A stretch of DNA of 64,000 nt from Georgfuchsia sp049276455 (lineage in GTDB: Bacteria; Pseudomonadota; Gammaproteobacteria; Burkholderiales; Rhodocyclaceae). The notes below the pieces were generated by a model that saw nothing but the letters and a program-made list of their open reading frames with translations, did not search any database and had not been told where the DNA came from. Shown here in pieces: positions 46,043-54,705 of the stretch. The stretch is taken from assembly GCA_049276455.1 (NCBI GenBank), contig JBASWL010000224.1:62001-126000 (forward strand), in the 5' to 3' direction. How positions within the stretch are numbered: position 1 is the stretch's first letter; the number at the start of each line of letters is the position of its first letter. The translations under genes and the position numbers were made by a program.

Positions 46043-47101
46043 ATGGCCGACCGACACAACGCCCTTGCGCGCCACCTTGCCATCGCCTTTACCCTGCTGG
46101 TGGTCTATGCCAGCCTGCATCCGTTCAGCGGCTGGCGCGATCTCGGTGCCCCGCTGCTGGCATGGCTGACCACAGGCTGGCTGCGCTATTCGACCTGGTT
46201 CGACATTGTCATCAATGTGGTCGGCTACCTGCCCTTCGGTTTTCTGTGGACCACGGTGCTGCAACAACGCCTCGGACGCTTGCTGGCCATCGCTGTGGTG
46301 ACCTTGCTTGGCGTCTTGCTGAGCGGGACCATGGAGACGATACAAAACTATTTGCCGCGCGTGCCCTCCAATCTCGATCTCGCCGGTAACACTCTGGGCG
46401 CCTTGTGCGGCGCCATCCTGGGTGTGCGCTGGGGCAGCGCACTGCTTTACGGCGGCCGTCTCGCCGCGCTGCGCGAACGAATCTTTTTGCCGGGCTTTGC
46501 CGGGGACAGCGGGTTGGTGTTAATGGGCTTCTGGCTGCTGACGCAGGTGAATCCCGAGTCGCTGCTGTTCGGCAACGGCGACCTGCGCCGTGCGCTTGGC
46601 ATCGAACCGACGCTGGCTTTTGATGTATCGCACTTCTCCCACATCGAGGCCGCCATCGCCGCGATCAACACCTTGGCGACCGGGTTGGTGCTGGCGGCAT
46701 TGGGATTGAAGACGCGCGCCGTATTTTCCGTGCTGCTGCTTGGCATGACGATACGTACGCTGGCAGCAGCGATTCTGGTCGGCCCGGCGGCTTCCCTGCA
46801 CTGGATGACGGGTGGCAATGCGAGCGGTGTCGCCATCGGCTGCCTGGCCCTGCTGCTCGCGGTTGGCCTCGTGCCGGCATTGCGCCGTACGCTCGCCGCG
46901 CTGGCCCTGCTGCTGGCAACGGTGCTGGTGAACCTTGCACCGCTGAATCCCTATCTTGCCGAGGCCGCTCAGATCTGGCGCGCGGGGCATTTTCTCAACT
47001 TCAACGGCCTGACCCGACTGCTGTCGATGTTGTGGCCATTTCTTGCGTTAGCATGGCTGCTACTACCGGACCGGGATCCATGGAAAGCAAAGACAAAATA
47101 A
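46043..47101 (+). CDS. VanZ-like family membrane protein
   Basis: A 352-residue polytopic protein with about nine to ten hydrophobic segments. The N-terminal half fits the VanZ-like domain (WFDIVINVVGYLPFGFLWTTV ... SGTMETIQNYLPRVPSNLDLAGNTLGALCGAILG), whose NxxGxxPxGF and ExxQ...R.....D...N..G motifs are plain. VanZ proteins give low-level teicoplanin resistance in some enterococci, but most proteobacterial members have no known role. It begins 9 bp after the symporter stop and overlaps the MazG-like gene by 22 bases. Confidence 0.82.
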   Translation: MADRHNALARHLAIAFTLLVVYASLHPFSGWRDLGAPLLAWLTTGWLRYSTWFDIVINVVGYLPFGFLWTTVLQQRLGRLLAIAVVTLLGVLLSGTMETIQNYLPRVPSNLDLAGNTLGALCGAILGVRWGSALLYGGRLAALRERIFLPGFAGDSGLVLMGFWLLTQVNPESLLFGNGDLRRALGIEPTLAFDVSHFSHIEAAIAAINTLATGLVLAALGLKTRAVFSVLLLGMTIRTLAAAILVGPAASLHWMTGGNASGVAIGCLALLLAVGLVPALRRTLAALALLLATVLVNLAPLNPYLAEAAQIWRAGHFLNFNGLTRLLSMLWPFLALAWLLLPDRDPWKAKTK

Positions 47102-47409
47102 TCCAGTTGCGTGATGCCCTGCGCAAATTCACCGCCGCGCGCGACTGGCGCCAGTACCATACGCCGAAAAACCTTGCCATGGCGATGATTGTCGAAGCGG
47201 CCGAGCTGGTCGAGCAGTTCCAGTGGATGACGCCAGAACAGAGCCTGGCGCTGTCGGATCAACAACACGCCGCCGTGCGCGACGAAGTGGCCGATACGCT
47301 GATCTATCTGATCGAACTGGCCGATGTGCTCGACATCGACCTCATCGCTGCAGCACACGACAAGATGGCGAAGAATGCGATCAAATACCCAGTGAGGTGT
47401 GAGGGGTGA
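47080..47409 (+). CDS. MazG-like nucleotide pyrophosphohydrolase
   Basis: A 109-residue all-alpha NTP pyrophosphatase. The MazG/iMazG metal motif ExxE...ExxD is present as EAAELVEQFQW and, about 26 residues on, VRDEVADTLIYLIELAD. Members of this short family, related to RS21-C6/dCTPase, hydrolyse dCTP analogues or other nucleotides and act in nucleotide-pool sanitation. The start MESKDKIIQLRDALRKF overlaps the VanZ-like gene by 22 bases. The short gap after it (47410-47497) has no visible feature. Confidence 0.88.
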   Translation: MESKDKIIQLRDALRKFTAARDWRQYHTPKNLAMAMIVEAAELVEQFQWMTPEQSLALSDQQHAAVRDEVADTLIYLIELADVLDIDLIAAAHDKMAKNAIKYPVRCEG

Positions 47410-47497
47410 GGAGGCAAGCCAGCGTGCTGGCGCGTGATGCGTCGGGGTTTCTCCTCACTCCTGACGACTTGCTCCTCAAGCCTTTCAGGGAATTCGA

Positions 47498-47806
47498 ATG
47501 AGTCATTACAAGCGTCACGTCTTTTTCTGCACCAATCAGCGTGCGAACGGCGAAGCCTGCTGCCAGAATCATGGCGCCGACGAAATGCGCGCTTATGCCA
47601 AGGAACGCATGAAGGAACTGGTGCCGAAATCCGTAGGGCGCATGCGCATCAATTCCGCCGGCTGTCTTGACCGCTGTAACCTGGGCCCGGTGCTGGTGGT
47701 CTACCCTGATGGCGTCTGGTACTCGTATAGCGACAAAAAAGACATTGATGAAATCATCACCGAACATCTGCTGCATGGCCGTATCGTAGAACGGCTGAAG
47801 ATATAG
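47498..47806 (+). CDS. Thioredoxin-like [2Fe-2S] ferredoxin
   Basis: A 102-residue protein of the thioredoxin-like ferredoxin family. Cluster cysteines appear as HVFFCTNQRANGEACCQNHG (C11 and the C20/C21 pair) and INSAGCLDRCNLGPVLVVYPDGVWYS (C55, C59). The second block is the hallmark of the Shethna/NuoE-type fold. Partner unknown. GGGAATTCGAATG is a weak ribosome site. It is seven bases ahead of the alpha/beta hydrolase gene, so they are probably co-transcribed with ovoA. Confidence 0.85.
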   Translation: MSHYKRHVFFCTNQRANGEACCQNHGADEMRAYAKERMKELVPKSVGRMRINSAGCLDRCNLGPVLVVYPDGVWYSYSDKKDIDEIITEHLLHGRIVERLKI

Positions 47807-47813
47807 AAAGAAA

Positions 47814-48461
47814 ATGGCACACGAACGCATGCTGATCCCGGGACCGTCGGACGACATCGAGGTTTTCGTCGAGTCACGCGAAGCGCCGCAAGGCATGGTG
47901 ATCGTCGGCCACCCGCATCCACTGTTCGGCGGCAGCGCCGACAACAAGGTGGTGACGACATTGGCGCGCGCCTTTCGCGAAATGAATTGCGTCACTCTAC
48001 GGCCGAATTTTCGCGGCGTTGGCGCATCAAAAGGCGAGCACGATCACGGCATCGCCGAAACGGATGATCTGCACGCGGTTTACGAATTTGCCCGGGCGCG
48101 GTTTGGCAACCTGCCGCTTTATCTTGCCGGCTTCTCCTTTGGGGCCTTCGTCATCACGCGCCTGGCCAAGCGCCTTGCCGACGAGGGGGCTCCGGCACGG
48201 CGACTGGTGCTGGTCGGCACCGCGGCCGGTCATGTTGAAGGCGCTCGCAGCTATGAGATGAGCGCGGTGCCGCAAGATACTATCGTCATACATGGTGCGA
48301 AGGACGAAACCGTGCGCCTGGAAAACGTGCTGCAATGGGCCGAGCCGCTCGAACTGCCGGTCATTGTGGTGCCCGGCGCCGACCACTTCTTTCATCGCCG
48401 GTTGCATATCATCCGCGCCATCGTCCAGCGCAGCTTTCGTCCGCTGCCGGTTGGAGAATGA
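47814..48461 (+). CDS. Alpha/beta hydrolase family protein
   Basis: A 215-residue hydrolase. The oxyanion HPHPLFGG, nucleophile elbow GFSFG (serine about 107), acid GAKDET (about 163) and histidine GADHFFH (about 188) together make a complete catalytic triad. It matches the small COG2945-like alpha/beta hydrolase group, whose natural substrates are unknown. Its stop overlaps the ovoA start as ATGA, so the two proteins should be made together; a link to ovothiol chemistry is an inference from this coupling only. Confidence 0.85.
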   Translation: MAHERMLIPGPSDDIEVFVESREAPQGMVIVGHPHPLFGGSADNKVVTTLARAFREMNCVTLRPNFRGVGASKGEHDHGIAETDDLHAVYEFARARFGNLPLYLAGFSFGAFVITRLAKRLADEGAPARRLVLVGTAAGHVEGARSYEMSAVPQDTIVIHGAKDETVRLENVLQWAEPLELPVIVVPGADHFFHRRLHIIRAIVQRSFRPLPVGE

Positions 48462-50596
48462 TTGTGGGTAATATCCTGTTCCCACGTACGCCGCTACTGG
48501 AGGGGAAAGATGTCGAGGCCAAGCGCGCCGAGATTCGGCATTATTTCCACGCCACCTGCGACCGCTACGAATCGCTGTTCGAAGTGCTCACTTGCGACGA
48601 GGCGTATTACAAGAAGCCGATCTCACTGCGTCATCCGCTGATTTTCTATCTCGGCCATACCGCGACTTTCTTCATCAACAAGTTCATTCTGGCCGGGCTG
48701 ATTGACAAGCGCATCAACCCCAGGTTCGAATCCATGTTTGCCGTCGGCGTCGACGAGATGAGCTGGGACGATCTCAACGAAGCGCACTACGACTGGCCAA
48801 CGCCTGCGGAAGTCATGGCCTATCGGAGCGAGATGCGTGAGGTCGTGGATCGCGTCATCGCGGAAACGCCACTGACATTGCCGATAGGCTGGACGCATCC
48901 ATTCTGGGTCGTGCTGATGGGCATCGAACATGAACGCATCCATCTGGAAACCTCGTCGGTGCTGATCCGCCAGCACGACATCAAGTTCGTGAAACCGCAT
49001 CCGGCCTGGATGCCTTGCCGTCAGTCCGGCGCTGCGCCACAGAACGATCTGGTGGCGATTGCGGCCGGAACCGTCAATGTCGGCAAGCCTTTCGACGACC
49101 CCATTTACGGCTGGGACAACGAGTACGGCCAGCATGAGGCCGAAGTGCCGACTTTCCAGGCCAGCCGCCATCTCGTCTCGAACCAGGAATTCCTCGCCTT
49201 TGTCGAAGCGGGCGGCTATGCCGACGACAGCGTATGGGAAGAGGAGGGCCTGCACTGGCGTCAGTTCGCACGGGCTACGCAGCCGACCTTCTGGATCAGG
49301 CGTGGTGCCGATTGGCACTTGCGCCTGATGTGCGAAGAAGTGCCGATGCCGTGGGACTGGCCGGTGGAAACCAACTATCACGAGGCCAAGGCTTTCTGTA
49401 ACTGGAAGGCGCGTGCGACCGGCCTGCCGGTGCGCTTGCCGAGCGAAGACGAATGGTACCGGCTCTACGATAGCGCCGGTCTCAGCGATCCAGCCAGCGA
49501 TGATGTCGTCGCGGCCAATTTGCATCTCGACCAATGGGCCTCGTCCTGTCCCGTGACACAGTTCCGTCACGGCGATTTGTACGATGTGGCCGGCAATGTC
49601 TGGCAATGGACTGAAACACCGACCTATCCCTTCGACCATTTCGCGGTGCATCCGATCTACGACGACTTCACCACGCCTACCTTCGATGGCCGTCACAACC
49701 TGATCAAGGGCGGCGCATGGATTTCCTGCGGCAACGAATCTGTGCGCGCCTCGCGCTATGCCTTCCGCCGCCATTTCTTCCAGCACGCGGGCTTTCGTTA
49801 TGTCGTGGCTGAACATGCACCGGCCTCTGCGGCCATCGGCTATGAAAGCGACCGCTCGCTGAGCGAGTACAGTGAATTCCACTACGGCGACGAATATTTC
49901 GGCGTACCGAACTTTCCCCGCGCGCTGGCACAGGTCGCCATTGAGGCGATGGGCCAGCGGCCAGCGAGGAGGGCGCTCGATCTCGGTTGTGCCACGGGCC
50001 GAGCCAGTTTCGAACTGGCGCGCCATTTCGAGCACGTTCATGGCATCGATTTCTCGGCACGCTTCATTGGTGTCGGGGCTCGCCTCGCCGAGCAGGGGGT
50101 GCTGCGCTACACACTCGCCGAGGAAGGCGAACTGGTGCTCTACAAGGAGCGCACGCTGGCCGAATTCGGGCTGGACGCAGTGCGTCACAAGGTCGAGTTC
50201 CATCAGGGCGATGCCTGCAACCTGAAGGACATCTTTACTGGTTACGATCTGGTGATTGCCGCCAACCTCATCGACCGCCTCTATAGCCCGGCGAAATTTC
50301 TGCAATCGGTGCATGAGCGCATCAACCCCGGCGGCCTGCTGCTGATCGCTTCGCCCTATACCTGGCTTGAAGAGTACACGCCGCGTAGCGAATGGCTGGG
50401 CGGCTTCAAGCGCGATGGGGAGAGTTTCACCACGCTCGACGGCCTGAAGCAAATGCTCGATACGCATTTCCGCCTTATCGAAGGTCCGCGCGAAGTGCCC
50501 TTGGTGATCCGCGAAACACGGCACAAATTTCAGCACAGCCTGTCGGAAGTGACGATCTGGGAAAAACGAACTGAACAGGATCAGGCCGGGGGATAG
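48458..50596 (+). CDS. ovoA: 5-histidylcysteine sulfoxide synthase / 4-mercaptohistidine N1-methyltransferase OvoA
   Basis: A 712-residue two-function enzyme. The N-terminal DinB-like domain carries the iron motif HxxxHxE (H158, H162, E164 in GIEHERIHLET); the central FGE-sulfatase-like domain (about 200-465) has VRLPSEDEWYRLYD, DVAGNVWQWTETP and FRRHFFQHAGFRYV; the C-terminal SAM methyltransferase (about 485-712) has DLGCATGR. This order is the OvoA signature: oxygen-dependent coupling of cysteine to histidine C5 and later N-methylation, for the thiol antioxidant ovothiol. The PLP lyase OvoB needed between the steps is not seen in this window. It overlaps the convergent SagB-type gene by 16 bases. 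Confidence 0.93.
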   Translation: MIVGNILFPRTPLLEGKDVEAKRAEIRHYFHATCDRYESLFEVLTCDEAYYKKPISLRHPLIFYLGHTATFFINKFILAGLIDKRINPRFESMFAVGVDEMSWDDLNEAHYDWPTPAEVMAYRSEMREVVDRVIAETPLTLPIGWTHPFWVVLMGIEHERIHLETSSVLIRQHDIKFVKPHPAWMPCRQSGAAPQNDLVAIAAGTVNVGKPFDDPIYGWDNEYGQHEAEVPTFQASRHLVSNQEFLAFVEAGGYADDSVWEEEGLHWRQFARATQPTFWIRRGADWHLRLMCEEVPMPWDWPVETNYHEAKAFCNWKARATGLPVRLPSEDEWYRLYDSAGLSDPASDDVVAANLHLDQWASSCPVTQFRHGDLYDVAGNVWQWTETPTYPFDHFAVHPIYDDFTTPTFDGRHNLIKGGAWISCGNESVRASRYAFRRHFFQHAGFRYVVAEHAPASAAIGYESDRSLSEYSEFHYGDEYFGVPNFPRALAQVAIEAMGQRPARRALDLGCATGRASFELARHFEHVHGIDFSARFIGVGARLAEQGVLRYTLAEEGELVLYKERTLAEFGLDAVRHKVEFHQGDACNLKDIFTGYDLVIAANLIDRLYSPAKFLQSVHERINPGGLLLIASPYTWLEEYTPRSEWLGGFKRDGESFTTLDGLKQMLDTHFRLIEGPREVPLVIRETRHKFQHSLSEVTIWEKRTEQDQAGG

Positions 50597-52137
50597 GCTG
50601 GCAGCAAGGTGAGGCGCAGGTCATCCAAAGCGCCCCCGACAGTGAAGTGATAAAGGCTTTGCCAAGCGCTTCCTTGCAAGCCAAGCAGCGCATGCATCTC
50701 GTCGTCGAGGAAGCAGCCGATGCCGGTACCGCGAATGCCGGCTGCTTCGGCCTCCAGATAGAGCACCTGTCCCAGCATGCCGCACTCCCAGTGCAGCGTG
50801 CGATAGCGCCACGGCGCTTCTTCTGTGATCTCGTAGTGGGCCAGCATCCCCAAGGCAAAGCACGAATCTGCGGCGATATCCTGGTCGCATGAAATGCCGC
50901 GCGCAACATCACGCAGGTCATGGGGAACCAGCAAATAGAGTGGCAGAGCGGGCGGGCCGACTTTCTGCCAGAGCCAGTCCGGCCGCAGTGTTGCCTTCAG
51001 CATGGCTAACGCCTGTGGATTGCGGACCAGTAGGTACAGCCCCGGATCCAGGTTGTCGACCCGATGCACGAAAACAGCCAGATGGACTTCTGCCTGCCAC
51101 GGCCAGGCAGACCAGAGCGGCGCGGCAACGTGGGGCAGGGTGGCGTCAAGCATGGCGAAGAACTTGTCGGCGCTGATCCGCGTCGTCGCATCATAGCTGA
51201 CCGCACTGCGGCGTTGTCGAATGAGGGTTGCCGCAGGGATATCGTTTTCCTCATCTGTTGAAACAGGCGCATCCGTGATGGTTCCCGCTTTGTCCGACAG
51301 TGGTTCCAGATGCGGCTTGACGGTGACCCGGACGACCTGTTCGATATCGGGCCAATCCACATGTTCGCGGCTCAAGCGATTCGGCGTGCCATGGAATTGT
51401 GCCGGGGGAGGCGGCAGCGCAGGTGATTCGCCGGGGCCGATCCACAACAGGCAATCTGGCTCTTCATGCTCGGCAAGGCCCATGTCGCGGTCAAGCCCGA
51501 GCAGCGCCGCGATCTCGGCATCTGATGGTGCGGCCAGCAACCGTGCGCGCCAGCCCAGTGCCGCTGCGGCAAGACAGACGGCGGCAAGCGCATGGCCGCA
51601 ATCCTCCTGGCAGTAGCGAAACGCGCGCATGCCGTACTTCCATGCCTCGCGCCAATGGATGCTCGTCAGCCCGATGAATATGCCATTCAGTTCAGTCGGC
51701 GCATCCCGGACGCCACGCTGCTCAAGCACATGATCGCGGCTTGCGTAGTGATAAACGCCCGCAGCAAGACCCGGAATGTTCCCGGTGACAAGATAGCCTT
51801 CGGTCGGATGCAAGTTGCCGCTGGAAGGATTGCAGCGCAAGGCCCAGGAAGCGTCGCCTTGAGATTTCCAGGCAGAGATTGCCAGCGACAATTCAAACAA
51901 TATCCCGATCGAGTCAACGTCGAGCGCGCGCGGCGGCGGCAGGTTTCCATTGCGCAGCGCGCCGTAGCGCGTCTTGAGCCCATCTGCGCCAAGCGGCAGG
52001 TCGATACGCCGGGCGCCTGCGTAACAACGGAAAGGATCCGGCTGATTGGCCCAGTCCAGCCATCCCGGCCCTGCCGCATAGCGACCCGGACGATGCTTGC
52101 TGCGCTGGTGGTAATCGGAGAGCAAGTAGTCTGTCAT
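50581..52137 (-). CDS. SagB/ThcOx-type nitroreductase with two nitroreductase domains
   Basis: A 518-residue protein with two nitroreductase-like halves: residues about 85-235 (LRCNPSSGNLHPTEGYLVT, RAFRYCQEDCGHALAAV) and about 310-515 (IRQRRSAVSYD ... SCFALGMLAHYEITEEAPWRYRTLHWECGMLGQVLYLEAEAAGI). The RQRRS and GxxxQ/LxLxAxxxG marks are those of flavin-binding SagB-type dehydrogenases, which oxidise azolines in some peptide natural products. No precursor peptide or cyclodehydratase is seen nearby, so a peptide-maturation role is not supported here; stand-alone SagB-like proteins of unknown role are common. Confidence 0.85.
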   Translation of the reverse strand: MTDYLLSDYHQRSKHRPGRYAAGPGWLDWANQPDPFRCYAGARRIDLPLGADGLKTRYGALRNGNLPPPRALDVDSIGILFELSLAISAWKSQGDASWALRCNPSSGNLHPTEGYLVTGNIPGLAAGVYHYASRDHVLEQRGVRDAPTELNGIFIGLTSIHWREAWKYGMRAFRYCQEDCGHALAAVCLAAAALGWRARLLAAPSDAEIAALLGLDRDMGLAEHEEPDCLLWIGPGESPALPPPPAQFHGTPNRLSREHVDWPDIEQVVRVTVKPHLEPLSDKAGTITDAPVSTDEENDIPAATLIRQRRSAVSYDATTRISADKFFAMLDATLPHVAAPLWSAWPWQAEVHLAVFVHRVDNLDPGLYLLVRNPQALAMLKATLRPDWLWQKVGPPALPLYLLVPHDLRDVARGISCDQDIAADSCFALGMLAHYEITEEAPWRYRTLHWECGMLGQVLYLEAEAAGIRGTGIGCFLDDEMHALLGLQGSAWQSLYHFTVGGALDDLRLTLLPAYPPA

Positions 52138-52164
52138 GGCGCAAGTGCAAGTACGGAATTCAGC

Positions 52165-52941
52165 TTAGCACGCCGCTTTGTGCCGGCTTGCCGGATCCTG
52201 ACGATAGAACAGCGCGAGTTGCTCATAGACCGCCGGGAACTGATGGCGCAAGGCATGCGGATCGGCGAAGAAATATTCACTCGTCACGGCGAAGAACTCT
52301 TCCGGCGCTGTCGCGCCATAGGCATTGATACCGGGATGCCCCTCCTCCTGTTGCTGCTGCAAGCGGCTGAAAGCATCGCTGAAAACTGCCGACCACTGCT
52401 GCCGCACCATGCCAGGATGCAGCGGCGGCATGCCGTTGGCGCTACCGTCCAGCATGTCCAGCTTGTGGGCAAATTCATGCACTACCACATTGAAGCCGGG
52501 GTCTGGCTCGCTCAGGTCGTGGGCCACATCATCCCAGGAGAGGATTACCGGCCCGCGCGACCAGGATTCGCCGCTCAATATCCGATCCTGGCGCGAGACC
52601 AGTCCCATTGCATCGGTATTGTCCCGCACCACCCGAAAGGCGCCCGGATAAATCACCACCTCAACCCATCCGTCGTAGCAGTCCAGCCCCAGTTTCAAAA
52701 TCAGCAGACAAGCCTGGGCGGCCACGGCGAGCGCCATCTCCGCAGACACGGTCAGGCCGCTGGCCCCGCTGATTTCCTTGCGCTGCAGGAACAGGGTGGT
52801 CAGTGCCCGCAAATGGGCCTTTTCCACGGCCGAGAGGCCGCTGAATATGTCGGCCTCGCGCATCAACCGGTTCCACGCGTCGCGGGGAACGGGATGGTGT
52901 CGGAGCGTGTAGCGAATACGCTTATGCGCGAACCACTTCAT
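52165..52941 (-). CDS. MtfA-like zinc-dependent peptidase
   Basis: A 258-residue protein of the M90/MtfA family. The metal-binding HEFAHKLDMLDG motif (about residues 148-159) and the later EFFAVTSEYFF glutamate are intact. It starts MKWFAHKRIRYTLRHHPVPRDAWNRL, typical of the family, which in E. coli binds the Mlc repressor and so affects glucose PTS expression. Whether that role holds here is unknown, since no mlc or ptsG is in the window. It lies 27 bp after nothing on its own strand and stands alone. Confidence 0.9.
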   Translation of the reverse strand: MKWFAHKRIRYTLRHHPVPRDAWNRLMREADIFSGLSAVEKAHLRALTTLFLQRKEISGASGLTVSAEMALAVAAQACLLILKLGLDCYDGWVEVVIYPGAFRVVRDNTDAMGLVSRQDRILSGESWSRGPVILSWDDVAHDLSEPDPGFNVVVHEFAHKLDMLDGSANGMPPLHPGMVRQQWSAVFSDAFSRLQQQQEEGHPGINAYGATAPEEFFAVTSEYFFADPHALRHQFPAVYEQLALFYRQDPASRHKAAC

Positions 52942-53477
52942 GGTAATAATGGAAACACTTCATGCTGTTCAGGGGGCACGAAACTGTGGGGCAAAAGGCT
53001 TGCATGATCCTATCCTGACATACATGGGGATGTGTGCCCAGCATCGGACAAAACAGCATGAGTCGCGTTAACAGACCTGTGTGTTTCCTTGTCATCGCCA
53101 ACGGGGCAACAACCGCAGGCCTTGAGCAGCTGGCCGGTAGGGTGAGTAGGCGCCTGCGCCGGTAAGCCGACGTTCCCCCGAAAGTGCAGTTTTATCAACG
53201 GCAGCAATGTGGAACGTGCCTCACTGAGCACAATCGGCCACGAAGAGCCAGTTGCGCCCTCAGAGCCTTACTGTTCTGAATGACCGGTACTGGAAGAACA
53301 TCAGCCGGCAGCCAGGTAACGCAGATATAACTAACTAAAGTTATATACAAGTAAACCCGTTATAGACGCAGAATTCCTTTCGAGGAACCTCGCATCGTAC
53401 TTGCGCATAGGCTATGGGCAAGTAAATCACCGTCTCGTATCCGTCCCGAGAGGTGTAATAACAGGAGCAATGAAATC
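52942..53477. other. Intergenic region mtfA to CheW-CZB gene
   Basis: 536 bp with no convincing gene: the short frames in it lack ribosome sites and family likeness. The right part is AT-rich and contains the inverted repeat at 53325-53346 reported separately. I see no tRNA, riboswitch or transposon end. Confidence 0.6.
53325..53346. promoter_or_regulatory. Inverted repeat, possible operator of the CheW-CZB gene
   Basis: ATATAACT (53325-53332) and its exact reverse complement AGTTATAT (53339-53346) with a 6-base spacer, in an AT-rich patch 132 bases before the start codon. The symmetry and spacing suit a dimeric regulator. No promoter could be matched to it with confidence. Confidence 0.4.
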
Positions 53478-54320
53478 ATGCAGCGCTCGACCCCAGGTTT
53501 GTCATCTGATAAACAGGTCACCATAGTGTCGGACGACAATTTGCAAGTTCTTCTGTTCAAGCTGGGCACTCGCAGTTTCGGTGTGCCGCTGGAACATGTT
53601 CGCTATGTTGCTCGAATGCCATCCGACTTTGCGAGTAGCGGCCCCGAAGCCGAGGGCCATTTTGTTTTCGAGGGCAACCCGCTTACCTACGTATCGTTAT
53701 GGGATGAACTGGGGATGAAGTCGGAATATATTGAATACGAGGAAATGCAGGCGATGCTGCCGCAGCGCCTGCAGGATCATATCGACTGGATGAGCGCACT
53801 CGAAAACTCGATCCAGACCGGGACAGCCTTCGCAAAGGCGCGTAGCCCCCGCGAATGCGCCTTTGGGAAATGGTTTTATGCCTACCATCCCATAGACCGG
53901 AGGCTGTCACTTCTGCTACGTCAGTTCGAAAGTCCCCATGCCATGATTCATGGCCTTGCTGACAGGCTGCTGGGAATGGAGCGCGGCGATGCCATGCGTG
54001 CCTTCGAAGAGGCAAAAAACACCACGCTCGCCACCCTGTTGCGGCTGTTCGACGATGCACAGAAACTCATCGTGGAGTTGCAAAGGCGGATAGCCATAAT
54101 CGTCATCAATGGCGCCGATACCTGCGCCATCGGCGCGGACAGCGTGCGTGACATCGTGGACGTACCCGTCGAGCAAGTTAAGCGGAATGAGGGCAAGACG
54201 CCTGGGGTGGAATCGAATGCTGCGTCTGCGCTCATCATCCTCGATGACCGCACGGTTATACCTCTGCTTAACTGGCACAAGTTTTGTGGCGCGGGGGCAA
54301 AGCATAGACCAATTCACTAG
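53478..54320 (+). CDS. CheW-like protein with an inserted CZB zinc-binding domain
   Basis: A 280-residue cytoplasmic protein in which a CheW-like fold appears split. Residues about 22-78 (LQVLLFKLGTRSFGVPLEHVRYVARMP ... LTYVSLWDELG) and 203-270 (RRIAIIVINGADTCAIGADSVRDIVDVP ... VIPLLNWHKF) look like the two halves. Between them (about 95-200) is a chemoreceptor zinc-binding CZB domain with all ligands: H101, C127 in CAFGKWFY, and the HxxxH pair H154 and H158. CZB domains sense zinc or oxidants such as HOCl, so this may link such a signal to a CheA complex. AGGAG lies 10 bases before the ATG. Confidence 0.82.
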   Translation: MQRSTPGLSSDKQVTIVSDDNLQVLLFKLGTRSFGVPLEHVRYVARMPSDFASSGPEAEGHFVFEGNPLTYVSLWDELGMKSEYIEYEEMQAMLPQRLQDHIDWMSALENSIQTGTAFAKARSPRECAFGKWFYAYHPIDRRLSLLLRQFESPHAMIHGLADRLLGMERGDAMRAFEEAKNTTLATLLRLFDDAQKLIVELQRRIAIIVINGADTCAIGADSVRDIVDVPVEQVKRNEGKTPGVESNAASALIILDDRTVIPLLNWHKFCGAGAKHRPIH

Positions 54321-54705
54321 CTACAATCCGCTGGTGGATTGATCGTCTGAATAATGGCGCAACCTGCCATTCAACCCGCCCCCCGCCCCCCGTCCGACGT
54401 CGGGTAACCAATCCTTGGCAGAAGTGGTTAGCTCGGATCTCCGCAGGCCGCTATGGCCGAACTGGAGGCATACACGGATTCATCATGACGGACAGGTCGT
54501 CGGCCAAAGCGGGCGGTCACTAAGCTATTTGTAGCAGCCTGCAAACCGCCGCATTGCTGCCGGATAGCACCCGCTGCCAATGAGTGTCGGCTTAAGTTTC
54601 TACACGCGCGAACTATCGGCGCAAATCCGGTATTTCGTCCATTGGATGTGGTTTGAGCGAAGCGAAAATATTAGGATTAAATAGTTACTGAGGCAGAATC
54701 TACAT
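54321..54705. other. Intergenic region before the CBASS control genes
   Basis: 385 bp between the convergent CheW-CZB gene and the peptidase gene. No gene, tRNA, obvious direct repeat or terminator with a T-run was recognised; a C-rich run (around 54379-54400) is the only marked feature. It may hold the left edge of the CBASS insertion. Confidence 0.5.

Noticed and set aside
48623..50536. Minus-strand frame of 637 codons opposite ovoA
   Set aside because: It lies wholly antisense to ovoA, which has clear motifs throughout. The frame has no domain likeness, and long antisense frames are expected in GC-rich genes.
50581..52137. RiPP (azoline peptide) gene cluster around the SagB-type protein
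   Set aside because: No YcaO cyclodehydratase, no precursor peptide and no ABC exporter nearby; only the oxidase-like protein is present.
51592..53007. Plus-strand frame of 471 codons opposite the SagB-type and MtfA genes
   Set aside because: It runs antisense to two genes with strong family motifs and shows none of its own.
53010..53231. Minus-strand frame of 73 codons in the gap left of the CheW-CZB gene
   Set aside because: No ribosome site and no likeness to a family; length is within chance.
53370..53460. Possible cyclic-di-GMP riboswitch before the CheW-CZB gene
   Set aside because: A GCGCATAGGCTATGGGCAAG stretch looked suggestive, but the conserved GEMM core and tetraloop receptor are not present.
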